Under the pieces are notes generated by a model that was not told the origin of the DNA, searched no databases, and worked only from the letters and a program-made list of their open reading frames with translations. The position numbers and the translations under genes were made by a program. A DNA stretch of 64,000 nucleotides from Roseateles_E sp005503085 (GTDB taxonomy: Bacteria > Pseudomonadota > Gammaproteobacteria > Burkholderiales > Burkholderiaceae_C), in assembly GCF_028462495.1 (NCBI RefSeq), contig NZ_JAQOWX010000014.1, positions 8,130 to 72,129 on the forward strand, given 5' to 3'. Shown piece by piece: positions 36,268-45,844 of the stretch; the first letter of the stretch is position 1; each line of letters starts with the position of its first letter.

Positions 36268-37239
36268 ATGCTGAATCGGCGATCTTTTCTCGGGGCAGGC
36301 CTGGCCACCACGGCGGTCTACAGCGCCGGCTCGTTCATCCCCGTCTGGGCCCAGAACGCGCCGAACCTCGGCATGCCCAGCATCGCCAATCCCGGCTTTC
36401 TGAAGACCAAGGTCGGCGATGTCGAGGTGATCGCGCTGCTGGACGGCGTGACCCGCCGCCCGCTGGGCGAGGAGTTCGTCAAGAACGCGCCGCTGGCCGA
36501 GGTGCGCGCCCTGCTGGCCTCGCAAGGCCTGGGCACCGACTACATCGACGTGCCCTACACGCCCTTCCTGATCGTGGCCGGCGGCCGCCGCATCCTGATG
36601 GACACCGGCCTGGGCGAATTCGGCGGGCCGACCACCGGCAAGCTGCTGGAGCAGCTGCGCGCCGCCGGCTTCCAGCCCGGCGATATCGACACGGTGCTGA
36701 TCTCGCATTACCACGGCGACCATATCAACGGCCTGCGCAACAAGGCCGGTGACTACGTCTTCCCCAAGGCCAAGGTGATGGTGCCGGCCGCCGAGCATGC
36801 CTTCTGGATGGACGATGCCAAGATGGCCGCCGCCCCCGAGGGCATGAAGGGGGCGTTCAACAATGTGCGCCGCACCTTCGCCCAGATGCCTGCCGAGATG
36901 CTGCAGCGCTTCGAGGCCGGCACCGAGGTCGCCCCGGGCATACGCTCGATCGCCGCCTACGGCCACACGCCCGGCCACACGCTGTTCCAGCTGCAGTCCG
37001 CCGGCCAGAGCTTCTTCTATGTGGCCGACCTGACCAATGTGCCGGCCTTGTTCGCCCGCAACCCGGACTGGGCCGTCACCTTCGATATGGACGCCGAGGC
37101 CGCCCGCAAGGTGCGCCGCGAGATGTTCCAGCGCATTGTCGACAACCAGGCGCTGCTGGGCGGCTTCCACTTCCCCTTCCCCGCACTGGGCCGCATGGCC
37201 GCCAGCAGCAAGGGCTACGCCTTCCGGCCTATCGCCTGA
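36268..37239 (+). CDS. Tat-exported metallo-beta-lactamase-fold hydrolase
   Basis: A 323-aa protein with the MBL fold. The metal motif is SHYHGDHING (HxHxDH), followed by the later His in GHTPGH and Asp in VADLTNV, then the His in GFHFPFPALG. The N-terminus MLNRRSFLGAGLATTAV is a twin-arginine signal (RRSFLG), so it is predicted to be folded and metal-loaded in the cytoplasm and exported. Length and ending match the family often annotated as MBL-fold lactonase-like or AttM/MPH-like hydrolases; the substrate is unknown. ATG 36268 has GGAG upstream. It follows the Wzz-like gene after 122 bases. Confidence 0.88.
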   Translation: MLNRRSFLGAGLATTAVYSAGSFIPVWAQNAPNLGMPSIANPGFLKTKVGDVEVIALLDGVTRRPLGEEFVKNAPLAEVRALLASQGLGTDYIDVPYTPFLIVAGGRRILMDTGLGEFGGPTTGKLLEQLRAAGFQPGDIDTVLISHYHGDHINGLRNKAGDYVFPKAKVMVPAAEHAFWMDDAKMAAAPEGMKGAFNNVRRTFAQMPAEMLQRFEAGTEVAPGIRSIAAYGHTPGHTLFQLQSAGQSFFYVADLTNVPALFARNPDWAVTFDMDAEAARKVRREMFQRIVDNQALLGGFHFPFPALGRMAASSKGYAFRPIA

Positions 37240-37265
37240 GCTCGACGGCCGTCAACCGACGTCGC

Positions 37266-37985
37266 TCAACCGTCGTAGCGGTAGCCGACGCCGTAGATCG
37301 CCCGGATGCAGTCGGGCTCGGCCTCGGCCTGCTCCAGCTTGCGGCGCAGGTTCTTGATGTGGCTGTCGACCGCGCGGTCGGTGACCGCGCGCTGCTCGTC
37401 ATGCAACCGGTCCAGCAGCGCATCGCGCGTGAACACCCGGCCCGGCGCGCTGGACAGGGTCTTCAAGAGGCGGAACTCGATCGGTGTCAGGTCGAGCGAG
37501 CGGCCCTTGAACCAGGCGCGGTAGCCCTCGTCGTCGATCTGCAGCGCGGCCGCCGGCCCGGCGTCGCCGGGATGGCTGCGGACGCGGCTGCGGCGCAGGA
37601 TGGCCTTGACGCGGGCGACGATCTCGCGCGGGCTGAACGGGGTCTTGCTGATGTAGTCGTCGGCGCCCAGCTCCAGGCCCAGCAGACGATCGGCCTCCTC
37701 GACCCGCGCGGTCAGCATCACGATGGGCACATCGCTGAACGTGCGCAGTTCGCGGCAGATGTCCAGCCCGTCGCGGCCCGGCAGCATCAGGTCGAGCAGG
37801 ATCAGATCGTGGCGCCGCGCCTGGTAGGCCGGCACCGCCTCGCGGCCGTCGGCCAGGCACTCGGGCAGATGGCCGGCGGCGCGCAGATAGTCGCTGAGCA
37901 GGGCCGCCATCTTGGGCTCGTCCTCGACCACCAGGATGCGGGCGGCGTCGGCAGGCAGCAAGGGCTTGTTGTCCATCATCGTCAT
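37266..37985 (-). CDS. OmpR-family response regulator, BaeR-like
   Basis: A 239-aa DNA-binding response regulator. The receiver has the acidic pair EDE, phospho-acceptor Asp65 in LILLDLMLPGRDG and Lys in ISKTPFSPREI. The winged-helix domain carries LDLTPIEFRLLKTL, VFTRDALLDRL and RAVDSHIKNLRRKLE. The strongest family match by eye is BaeR, including the VGYRYDG ending. The start overlaps the kinase stop (ATGA at 37982-37985), so the kinase is read first. In E. coli, BaeSR controls the mdtABC efflux genes; here the pair is divergent from an RND operon, suggesting the same logic. Confidence 0.92.
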   Translation of the reverse strand: MTMMDNKPLLPADAARILVVEDEPKMAALLSDYLRAAGHLPECLADGREAVPAYQARRHDLILLDLMLPGRDGLDICRELRTFSDVPIVMLTARVEEADRLLGLELGADDYISKTPFSPREIVARVKAILRRSRVRSHPGDAGPAAALQIDDEGYRAWFKGRSLDLTPIEFRLLKTLSSAPGRVFTRDALLDRLHDEQRAVTDRAVDSHIKNLRRKLEQAEAEPDCIRAIYGVGYRYDG

Positions 37986-39379
37986 CCGGCCGTGACCTGC
38001 GGCAGGCGGATCGTCATCCACAGCCCGCCCAGTGGCGACGGCTTCGCATCGATGCGGCCGTCATGGGCCTCGACGATGCGCCGGCAAATCGTCAGGCCCA
38101 GACCGGCGCCGCCGCTGCTGCGGTTGCGCGACAAATCGACGCGGAAGAAGCGGTCGAAGATGCGCGCCAAATGCTCGTTGCCGACGCCCGGCGCCGAGTC
38201 CATCACATCGATCAAGACCTGACCCTCTTCGACGCGCGCAGCGATGCGCAGCACGCCGCCAGCCTCTGTGTAGCGGCAGCTGTTTTCGAGCAGATTGTTG
38301 AACAGCTGTTGCAGCCGCCGCTCGTCGGCAAACACCGTCAGCGGCTGGGCCGGCAGGCTCAGCTCCAGGGTCAGGCCGCTGGCGGCAAGGCGTTCTCCGA
38401 AGGCGCCGGCCGTCTGCTGCAGCGGCTCGCTCAGGTCGACATCGGCCTTGCGATAGGCCAGCGCGCCGACATCGGCCAGTGACAGCTCGTAGAGATCGTT
38501 GACCAGCTTGTTCAGCGTCGCGACCTCGGCCTGCAGTGAGCGCAGCGAGGCCTGGTCCCGCGGGCGCACGCCATCGTCCCGCGCCTCCAGCTCGCCGTGC
38601 AGCACGCCCAGCGGCGTGCGCAGCTCGTGCGAGACATCGGCCATGAACTCGCGTCGCATCTGTTCATTGCGTTGCAGCGTGTGGGCCAGGCGGTTGAAGT
38701 CGGCCGCCAGCTGGCCGACCTCGTCGCGCGAGCGCACATCGACCCGGGTCTCGTAGTCGCCAGCCGCCAGCCGGTGGGTGGCGGCGGCCACGCGCTTGAC
38801 AGGCGTCAGCAGCCGGCGCGAGGCCCAGGCCGCGATGGCGGCGGCCATCAGCGTAGCGCCCAAGCCCACGGCCCAGCTGGCGCGGGTCTGTGCGTCCTCG
38901 AAGCGCCGCTCGGCCGCCGAGCTGGCATTCTCGAACGGCGCCATCGCCAGCCAGCCCACGGTGGCGCCATCGACCACGATGGCGCGCTCCACCGCATTGA
39001 TAGCCGGCCCGGGAAAGCCGGCCAGGCGCCGGCGCTGGGCGTCGTACAGCGTGAAGCGGCGCGTCGCGCCGGTTAGGTCGGAGACGGTCGGCGGCGGCTT
39101 GCCCTGGGCCGGCCGCGTGCCGTCATCGCCCGGCAGGGGCCGCAGCAAGCGATGCCAGAGATCGGGCTGCTTGATCAGGAACTCCCAGCTGCCATGGGTC
39201 CGGTAGCCGGCCGCGACACTGGGCACGGCCTGATCCAGGCGCAGCACCGCCTGCTCGTTCAGATAGCCCAGGAAGCCGCGGTTCAGATTGATGTGCGCGG
39301 CCACGCCCATCGCGATCGCGACAGCGACGGCCGTCGTCAGCACGGCGGCAAACAGCTTGGCGGTAATGCTTAAGGGCAT
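37982..39379 (-). CDS. Sensor histidine kinase, BaeS-like
   Basis: A 465-aa membrane kinase. TM1 about 7-27, periplasmic sensor about 28-165 with GSWEFLIKQPDLWHRLL and the LYDAQRRRLAG phrase found in BaeS, TM2 about 168-188, HAMP to about 242, the dimerisation His in MADVSHELRTPLGVL, then the N box FNNLLENSCRYTE, DSAPGV and GGAGLGLTICRRIV. It would report envelope stress to the adjoining regulator. The gene begins 145 bases from the oppositely oriented efflux operon. Confidence 0.93.
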   Translation of the reverse strand: MPLSITAKLFAAVLTTAVAVAIAMGVAAHINLNRGFLGYLNEQAVLRLDQAVPSVAAGYRTHGSWEFLIKQPDLWHRLLRPLPGDDGTRPAQGKPPPTVSDLTGATRRFTLYDAQRRRLAGFPGPAINAVERAIVVDGATVGWLAMAPFENASSAAERRFEDAQTRASWAVGLGATLMAAAIAAWASRRLLTPVKRVAAATHRLAAGDYETRVDVRSRDEVGQLAADFNRLAHTLQRNEQMRREFMADVSHELRTPLGVLHGELEARDDGVRPRDQASLRSLQAEVATLNKLVNDLYELSLADVGALAYRKADVDLSEPLQQTAGAFGERLAASGLTLELSLPAQPLTVFADERRLQQLFNNLLENSCRYTEAGGVLRIAARVEEGQVLIDVMDSAPGVGNEHLARIFDRFFRVDLSRNRSSGGAGLGLTICRRIVEAHDGRIDAKPSPLGGLWMTIRLPQVTAG

Positions 39380-39487
39380 GGGCTCAGGGACATGGGCCTC
39401 GGTCCGTGAAGATTAGCGCCTATCGCTGCGGCGCCGGCAAGCCATGCCCGTGCATCGCCCCGGTCTTCAAGCTCTCTCCACATTTGT

Positions 39488-39506
39488 GGTGCAGCATAGT
39501 TGCACC
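39488..39506. promoter_or_regulatory. Inverted repeat upstream of RND efflux operon
   Basis: GGTGCA (39488-39493) and TGCACC (39501-39506) are perfect 6-base arms around a 7-base spacer, 19 bases before the ATG of the membrane-fusion gene. It could bind a regulator of the efflux operon. It does not look like a BaeR box that I know. Confidence 0.4.
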
Positions 39507-39524
39507 GCCTATTGCAGAGAATCC

Positions 39525-40733
39525 ATGAAGCCTTCCGCCATCCTGGTCCGTGCTGGCAGCGCGACCGCGCTTGCCGCCCTGCTGCTGCTTGTCGGCTGTG
39601 GCAAGAACGACAAGCCCGCCGCAGCAGCGCCGCCGCCCCAGGTGGGCGTGCACCAGGTCCAGGTCCAGCGCCATGTCTTCAGCACCGAGCTGCCGGGCCG
39701 CACCAGCGCGCGCCAGACTGCCGAGATCCGGCCCCAGGTTGGCGGCATCCTGCTGCGCCGCCTGTTTGAGGAGGGCGCGGCGGTCAAGGCCGGCCAGCCG
39801 CTCTACCAGATCGACCCGGCCAGCTACCAGGCCGCCGTCGCCAGCGCCCAGGCCACGCTGGCCAAGGCCGAAGCCAGCCTGAACTCGGCCCGCGTGACCG
39901 CCCAGCGCAATGGCGAGCTGGCCAAGCTCGGGGCCCTGAGCCAGCAGCTCAGCGATGACAGCCAGGCCGCGTTGCAGCAGGCCGAGGCCGAGCTGGCCGT
40001 GGCCCGCGCCGCGCTGCAGAGCGCCCGCATCAATCTGGAGCGCACCCGCATCACCGCGCCGATCGCCGGCCGCGTCGAGCTCTCCAGCGTGACGCCCGGC
40101 TCCTTGCTGACCGCCAACCAGGCCGAGGCACTGACCACGGTGCAGCAGCTCGACCCGCTCTACGTCGACATCGTCCAGTCCAGCAGCGAGCTGCTGCGCC
40201 TCAAGCGCGAGCTGGCCGACGGCAGCCAGCAGGCCGCAGGCAAGGCGGGTGAGGCGCCGATCCGGCTGCTGCTGGAAGACGGCAGCGCCTATCCGCACGC
40301 CGGCCGCCTGCAGTTCAGCGGCGTCACAGTCAACCGCAGCACCGGCGCCGTGACACTGCGCGCGCTGGTGCCCAATCCCGAGGGCCTGCTGATGCCCGGC
40401 ATGTATGTGCGCGCGCTGGTACAGACCGGCGTCAAGGAGCAGGCGATCCTGGTACCGCAGCAAGGCATTGCCCGCGCGCCAAATGGCGAGGCCTCGGCCC
40501 TGGTGGTGGGCGCCGACAACAAGGTCGAGCGCCGCGCCGTCACGGTGGACCGCGCGGTGGGCAACCGCTGGCAGGTCACCACCGGGCTGAAGGCCGGCGA
40601 GCGCATCATCATCGACGGCCCGCAACGAGCCAAGGTCGGTGCCGCAGTACGGCCGCTGACGGTCGATCCGGCCGAACCCGGCGCAAGCGCCCCGGCGGCC
40701 GCCTCCGCCCCCGCCTCGGCATCACGCAGCTGA
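39525..40733 (+). CDS. RND efflux periplasmic adaptor (AcrA/MexA-like lipoprotein)
   Basis: A 402-aa membrane-fusion protein linking the inner-membrane pump to the outer-membrane channel. The lipoprotein signal ends LLLLVGCGK, lipidated at Cys25. The biotinyl-lipoyl region (GRTSARQTAEIRPQVGGILLRRLFEEGAAVKAGQPLYQIDP), the coiled-coil hairpin (Ala/Gln/Glu rich, about 100-175) and the beta-barrel TVNRSTGAVTLRALVPNPEGLLMPGMYVRA are all clear. The C-terminus is an Ala/Pro/Ser tail. ATG 39525 fits the signal peptide. It heads a three-gene efflux operon and is divergent from the BaeS-like kinase. Confidence 0.95.
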   Translation: MKPSAILVRAGSATALAALLLLVGCGKNDKPAAAAPPPQVGVHQVQVQRHVFSTELPGRTSARQTAEIRPQVGGILLRRLFEEGAAVKAGQPLYQIDPASYQAAVASAQATLAKAEASLNSARVTAQRNGELAKLGALSQQLSDDSQAALQQAEAELAVARAALQSARINLERTRITAPIAGRVELSSVTPGSLLTANQAEALTTVQQLDPLYVDIVQSSSELLRLKRELADGSQQAAGKAGEAPIRLLLEDGSAYPHAGRLQFSGVTVNRSTGAVTLRALVPNPEGLLMPGMYVRALVQTGVKEQAILVPQQGIARAPNGEASALVVGADNKVERRAVTVDRAVGNRWQVTTGLKAGERIIIDGPQRAKVGAAVRPLTVDPAEPGASAPAAASAPASASRS

Positions 40734-40746
40734 GCGCGGCAGCACC

Positions 40747-43700
40747 ATGGCACGCTTCTTCATCGACCGCCCGATCTTCGCCTGGGTCATCGCCATCGTC
40801 ATCATGCTGGCGGGCGCCCTGTCCATCCATCTGCTGCCGCTGGAGCAATACCCCGATATCGCGCCGACGCGCATCTCGATCAATGCCAGCTATACCGGCG
40901 CCTCGGCCCAGACCATCGAGGACTCGGTGACGCAGATCATCGAGCAGCGCCTCAAAGGGCTGGACCGGCTGGTCGCGATGGAGTCCAGCAGCAGCAGCTC
41001 GGGCTCGGCCAGCGTGCGACTGAGCTTCGAGGCCGGCACCGACCCTGATGTGGCCCAGATGCAGGTGCAGAACAAGCTGCAGCAGGCGCTGTCGCAACTG
41101 CCGCAGTCGGTGCAAGACCGCGGCGTCTCGGTCACCAAGGCCGGCACCGATCTGCTGATGGTCGTGTCCCTGGTCTCCGAGGACGGACGGCTCAGCGCTA
41201 CCGATCTGGGCGACTACATCAGCAGCGGCCTGCAGGATGTGATCAGCCGCATCGACGGCGTCGGCGACGTCAGCATCCAGGGCACCGGCTACGCGATGCG
41301 CATCTGGCTGGATCCGGCGCGGCTCAACCAGTACGCGCTGATGCCTTCGGACGTGCGGGCCGCGCTGATCGCGCAGAACACCGAGGTCTCGGCCGGCCAG
41401 ATCGGTGCGCTGCCAGCCCCTCCTGGCCAGCAGCTCAACGCCACCATCACCGCGCGCAGCAAGCTGCAGACGGTGGAGCAGTTCCAGAACGTGGTGCTGA
41501 AGGCCGGCAGCGACGGCGCCGTGGTGCGCATCGGCGATGTGGCCCGGGTCGAGCTGGGCAGCGAGAGCTACACGACGCGCGCCCGCCTGGCCGGCAAGAC
41601 TGCGGCAGGCATGGTGATCTTCCTGGCCACCGGCGCCAATGCGTTGCAGACGGCCGACACGATCCGCGCCAAGCTGGCGGAGCTGCAGCCCTTCTTCCCG
41701 GCCGGCGTCAAGGCGGTGGTGAGCTTTGACACCACGCCTTTTGTCGAAGTGTCGATCAAGGGCGTGGTCCAGACCCTGATCGAGGCCATGGTGCTGGTCG
41801 TGGCCATCATGTATCTGTTCATGCAGAACCTGCGCGCGACGCTGATCCCGGCGATCGCGGTACCAGTGGTGCTGCTGGGCACCTTCGGCATCCTGGCCGC
41901 CTTCGGCTACTCGATCAACACCTTGACGATGTTCGGCCTGGTGCTGGCGATCGGTCTGCTGGTCGATGACGCCATCGTCGTGGTCGAGAACGTCGAGCGG
42001 CTGATGAGCGAGCAAGGCCTGAGCCCGCTGGAGGCGACGCGACAGTCGATGGGCGAGATCACCGGGGCGCTGGTCGGCATTGCACTGGTGCTGTCGGCGG
42101 TGTTCATCCCGATGGCTTTCTTCGGCGGCTCAACCGGCGTGATCTACCGCCAGTTCTCGATCACCATCGTCTCGGCGATGTTGCTGTCGGTGCTGGTCGC
42201 AATGACCCTGACACCGGCGCTGTGCGCCACCCTGCTCAAGCCGGTGGCCAAGGGCGAACACCACCATCCGGGCGGCCTGCTTGGGCCGGTGCTGGGTCGC
42301 TTCTTTGACGGTTTCAACCGCTTCTTTGATCGCAATGCCGCTCGCTACGAGCAAGGCGTCGGCGGCCTGCTCAAGCGGGGGCGGCGCAGCCTGCTGGTCT
42401 ATGCGCTGCTGCTGGGTGCGGCCGCCCTGCTCTATCAGCGCCTGCCCACCTCCTTCCTGCCCGAAGAGGATCAAGGCACCTTGCAGATCCAGGTCCGCAC
42501 GCCGCCGGGCACGACGGCCGAGCGCCTGCGCGGCTCGATGGACATCATCGAGGCCTACCTGGCCCAGCAAAAAGATGTGATGTTCTACAACCTCGTGACC
42601 GGCCAGGGCGGCGACCAGGGCACCGGCCAGGGCTTCATCCGGCTGCACCCCTGGGACGAGCGCGGCGGCCCGGGTCAGAGCGCGGCCGAGCTGGCCCGCC
42701 GCATGAGCAATGATCTGCAACGCCAGGTGCGCGATGCCCAGGTCTTTTTGCTGCTGCCACCGGCCGTGCGCGGCCTGGGCGCCAATGCCGGCTTCGAGAT
42801 CCAGCTGCAGGACCTGGGCGGCCTCGGCCCGGCCGCGCTGGCCGCCGCGCGCGACAAGTTCCTGGAGCTGGCCAATGCCCGCCCCGAGCTCTCGCGGGTA
42901 CGCAACAACAATCTGGGCGAGACCCCGCAGTTCCATATCCAGATCGATGACCGCCGGGCCGGCGCGCTGGGTGTGCCCACTGCCGCAATCAATGACACGC
43001 TGTCCAGCGCGATGGGCGGCAGCTATGTCAACGACTTCATCGACCGCGGCCGGGTCAAGCGCGTCTACATCCAGGGCGATGCGGCTTACCGCATGGAGCC
43101 CGAGAGCATCAAGCACTGGTATGTGCGCAACAACGCCGGCGAGATGGTGCCGTTCTCGGCCTTCGCCAGCGCGAGCTGGAAGTCGGGGCCGCGCGAGCTC
43201 AAGCGCTTCAACGGCATGTCGGCCTACGAGCTGATCGGCGACGCGGCACCGGGCGTCAGCTCGGGCACCGCGATGGCCATCATCGAGGACATCATACACG
43301 AGATGCCCGAGGGCATAGGCTTTGAATGGGCCGGTCGTTCCTACCAGGAGCGGTTGTCGGGCTCGCAGGCCCCGGCCCTCTATGCGATCTCCATCCTGTT
43401 CGTGTTCCTGTGCCTGGCGGCGCTGTACGAGAGCTGGTCGGTGCCCTTCTCGGTCATGCTGGTCGTGCCGCTGGGCATTCTGGGCGCGCTGATCGCCAGC
43501 ACCCTGGGCGGGCAGAGCAACGATGTCTATTTCCAGGTCGGGCTGCTGACCACCGTGGGCTTGTCGGCCAAGAACGCGATCCTGATCGTCGAGTTCGCGA
43601 AGACGCTGCAGGAGCAGGGCATGGGCCTGATCGAGGCGACGCTGAAGGCGGCGCGCCAGCGCCTGCGCCCCATTCTGATGACCTCGCTGGCCTTTATGTT

Positions 43701-43881
43701 CGGCGTGCTGCCGCTGGCCCTGGCCAGCGGCGCGGGCTCGGGCAGCCAGCGCTCGATCGGCTTTGGCGTGCTGGGCGGCATGGCCAGCGCCACCGTGCTG
43801 GGTATCTTCTTCGTGCCCATCTTCTACGTGCTGATACGCGGCTTCTTCGCGCGCCGCGCTCGCCAAGGAGTGCAGGCATGA
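40747..43881 (+). CDS. RND multidrug efflux pump inner-membrane protein (AcrB/MexB-like)
   Basis: A 1044-aa hydrophobe/amphiphile efflux pump using the proton gradient. It begins MARFFIDRPIFAWVIAIVIMLAGALSI, has the paired proton-relay aspartates in GLLVDDAIVVVENVER and the conserved Lys in GLSAKNAILIVEFAKTL, and 12 hydrophobic helices with two large periplasmic loops. Family features include FLPEEDQGTLQIQV and SLAFMFGVLPLALASGAGSGSQ. The length is normal for HAE1 pumps. It starts 13 bases after the adaptor gene, and its stop overlaps the start of the outer-membrane gene (ATGA). Confidence 0.97.
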   Translation: MARFFIDRPIFAWVIAIVIMLAGALSIHLLPLEQYPDIAPTRISINASYTGASAQTIEDSVTQIIEQRLKGLDRLVAMESSSSSSGSASVRLSFEAGTDPDVAQMQVQNKLQQALSQLPQSVQDRGVSVTKAGTDLLMVVSLVSEDGRLSATDLGDYISSGLQDVISRIDGVGDVSIQGTGYAMRIWLDPARLNQYALMPSDVRAALIAQNTEVSAGQIGALPAPPGQQLNATITARSKLQTVEQFQNVVLKAGSDGAVVRIGDVARVELGSESYTTRARLAGKTAAGMVIFLATGANALQTADTIRAKLAELQPFFPAGVKAVVSFDTTPFVEVSIKGVVQTLIEAMVLVVAIMYLFMQNLRATLIPAIAVPVVLLGTFGILAAFGYSINTLTMFGLVLAIGLLVDDAIVVVENVERLMSEQGLSPLEATRQSMGEITGALVGIALVLSAVFIPMAFFGGSTGVIYRQFSITIVSAMLLSVLVAMTLTPALCATLLKPVAKGEHHHPGGLLGPVLGRFFDGFNRFFDRNAARYEQGVGGLLKRGRRSLLVYALLLGAAALLYQRLPTSFLPEEDQGTLQIQVRTPPGTTAERLRGSMDIIEAYLAQQKDVMFYNLVTGQGGDQGTGQGFIRLHPWDERGGPGQSAAELARRMSNDLQRQVRDAQVFLLLPPAVRGLGANAGFEIQLQDLGGLGPAALAAARDKFLELANARPELSRVRNNNLGETPQFHIQIDDRRAGALGVPTAAINDTLSSAMGGSYVNDFIDRGRVKRVYIQGDAAYRMEPESIKHWYVRNNAGEMVPFSAFASASWKSGPRELKRFNGMSAYELIGDAAPGVSSGTAMAIIEDIIHEMPEGIGFEWAGRSYQERLSGSQAPALYAISILFVFLCLAALYESWSVPFSVMLVVPLGILGALIASTLGGQSNDVYFQVGLLTTVGLSAKNAILIVEFAKTLQEQGMGLIEATLKAARQRLRPILMTSLAFMFGVLPLALASGAGSGSQRSIGFGVLGGMASATVLGIFFVPIFYVLIRGFFARRARQGVQA

Positions 43882-45239
43882 GGGCGCATCTGAGCCTGAT
43901 GGCGGCAGCCCTGCTGCTGGCCGGCTGCGCCAGCCTGGCGCCCGAGCCGCAGCGGCCCGTGCCGGCGCTGCCCAATTGGCCCGACTTGCCCAGCCTCGGC
44001 GCCGGCGAGTCGGCTGCCGCGATCGACTGGCGCGAGTTCATCACCGAGCCGCGGCTGCGCCAGACCATAGACCAAAGCCTCGCCAACAACCGCGATCTGC
44101 GCATCGCGGTGCTCAATATCGAACGGGCTCGCGCGCTCTACCGCATCGAGCGCGCCGGCCAGTGGCCGACCGTCAACGCGACGGCCGCCAACACCCGCCA
44201 GGGCGAGCCGGCCAGCGGCCAGTACAGCGTGCGCCTGGGCCTGGCCAGCTATGAGCTGGACTTCTTCGGCCGTGTGCGCAATCTGAGCGAGGCCGCGCTG
44301 CAGAGCTTCTTCGCGGTCGAGGAGAACCGCCGCAGCAGCCAGATCAGCCTGGTCGCCGAGGTGGCCAACGCCTGGCTGAACCTGGCGGCCGATGCCGAGC
44401 GCCTGAAGGTGGCCCGCGAGACCTTGCAAAGCCAGCAGGCCTCGCTGCGCCTGACCGAGCGCGCGCTGGCGCTGGGCGCCGTCTCCGAGCTGGGCCTGGC
44501 CCAGGCCCGCGCCACGGTGGAGAGCGCCCGTGTCGAGGTGGCGCGCTACACCAGCCAGCTGGCCCAGGACCGCAACGCGCTGGAGCTGCTGGTCGGTGGC
44601 CCGCTGGCGCCCGAGCTGCTGCCGGCCGAGGGCAGCCTGCAGGGGTCGACCAGCCTGCTGCTGGCCCTGCCGGCGGGCCTGCCCTCGGAGGTCTTGCAGC
44701 GCCGCCCCGATGTGCGCGCCGCCGAATATCGGCTGCGTGCGGCCGAGGCCGATATCGGCGCGGCCCGCGCCGCCTTCTTCCCCAGCATCTCGCTGACGGC
44801 CTCGGCCGGCACGCAGAGCGAGAGCCTGGGCGGCTTGTTCAGCGGCGGCAGCGGGGCCTGGAGCTTTGTGCCGCAGATCAATCTGCCCCTCTTCGACGCC
44901 GGCCGGCGCCGCGCGGCGCTGCAGCTCAGCGAGGCCGACCGCGAGCTCGCGGTGGCCGGCTATGAGAAGACCGTGCAGACCGCCTTCCGCGAGGTGGCCG
45001 ATGCACTGGCCGAGCGCGGCAGCCTGGCCGAGCAGCTCGACGCCCAGCAGGCGCTGACCGCCGCCAACGAGCGCCGCTTCGCGCTGTCGGACACGCTCTA
45101 CCAGCGCGGCGCCAGCAGCTATCTGGAGGTGCTCGACGCGCAGCGCTCGCTCTATACGGCCCGCCAGGGCCTGGTCTCGGTGCGACTGAGCGAGCAGCTC
45201 AACCGCATCGCGCTGTACCGGGCGCTGGGCGGCGGCTGA
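43878..45239 (+). CDS. Outer-membrane efflux channel (OprM/NodT-type lipoprotein)
   Basis: A 453-aa TolC-like channel. The lipoprotein signal MRAHLSLMAAALLLAGCAS gives lipid-modified Cys17. Two internal repeats typical of the family are visible: the first includes GLASYELDFFGRVRN, the second INLPLFDAGRRRAALQLSEAD. LPSEVLQRRPDVRAAEYRLRAAEADIGAARAAFFPSISLTAS is the NodT/OprM signature region. It completes a full tripartite pump with the two upstream genes and is translationally coupled to the pump. Confidence 0.95.
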   Translation: MRAHLSLMAAALLLAGCASLAPEPQRPVPALPNWPDLPSLGAGESAAAIDWREFITEPRLRQTIDQSLANNRDLRIAVLNIERARALYRIERAGQWPTVNATAANTRQGEPASGQYSVRLGLASYELDFFGRVRNLSEAALQSFFAVEENRRSSQISLVAEVANAWLNLAADAERLKVARETLQSQQASLRLTERALALGAVSELGLAQARATVESARVEVARYTSQLAQDRNALELLVGGPLAPELLPAEGSLQGSTSLLLALPAGLPSEVLQRRPDVRAAEYRLRAAEADIGAARAAFFPSISLTASAGTQSESLGGLFSGGSGAWSFVPQINLPLFDAGRRRAALQLSEADRELAVAGYEKTVQTAFREVADALAERGSLAEQLDAQQALTAANERRFALSDTLYQRGASSYLEVLDAQRSLYTARQGLVSVRLSEQLNRIALYRALGGG

Positions 45240-45315
45240 CAAGACCTGGCCCCGGCTTGAAATCCGCCGCCAAGCCCCCAACTGCCGGAATTCAAACACT
45301 GCGGAGCAGGCCAGC

Positions 45316-45798
45316 GTGAGTCCCACCCTGTTGTGGATCTTGAGTGTCGTGTTGATCGTCGTCGGTCTGGCCGGCACCATCTTGCCGGCCCTGCCCGGCA
45401 CGGCCCTGGTGCTGGCCGGCATCGTGCTGGGTGCCTGGATCGACAACTTCGCCCACGTCGGCTGGCCCAGCCTGACGCTGATCAGCCTGCTGGCCGTGCT
45501 GGCCTGGGTGCTGGAGTATGTGGCCGGTCTGATGGGCGCGCGGCGCGCCGGTGCCAGCCGCCAGGCCCTGGTCGGCGCGGCGCTGGGCACCGTCGCGGGC
45601 CTGTTCATGGGCCTGATCGGCGTGCTCTTCATGCCCCTGGTTGGCGCCGCCGTCGGCGAGTACCTGGCGCGCCGCGACCAGCAGCGCGCCGTCTCGGTCG
45701 GCCTGTCCACCTGGCTGGGCCTGATGGCCGGGCTGCTGGCCAAGGTCGTGCTGGCCTTCATGATGGTGGGCATCTTCATCGTGGCGCTGCTGGTCTGA
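45316..45798 (+). CDS. DUF456 family membrane protein
   Basis: A 160-aa protein of the DUF456 family, function unknown. About five hydrophobic segments fill most of its length, with Gly-rich helices such as GLAGTILPALPGTALVLAGIVLGAW and ALGTVAGLFMGLIGVLFMPLVGAAVGEYLARRD, the family's conserved core. The start is GTG at 45316, with GCGGAGCAGG upstream. It is 76 bases after the efflux operon and 46 bases before the DUF533 gene, so it could be in either transcript. Confidence 0.88.
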   Translation: MSPTLLWILSVVLIVVGLAGTILPALPGTALVLAGIVLGAWIDNFAHVGWPSLTLISLLAVLAWVLEYVAGLMGARRAGASRQALVGAALGTVAGLFMGLIGVLFMPLVGAAVGEYLARRDQQRAVSVGLSTWLGLMAGLLAKVVLAFMMVGIFIVALLV

Positions 45799-45844
45799 GC
45801 CCAGCCACTTCTTTCTTCTTCTTTCACCTCACCAAGGACGAGCG

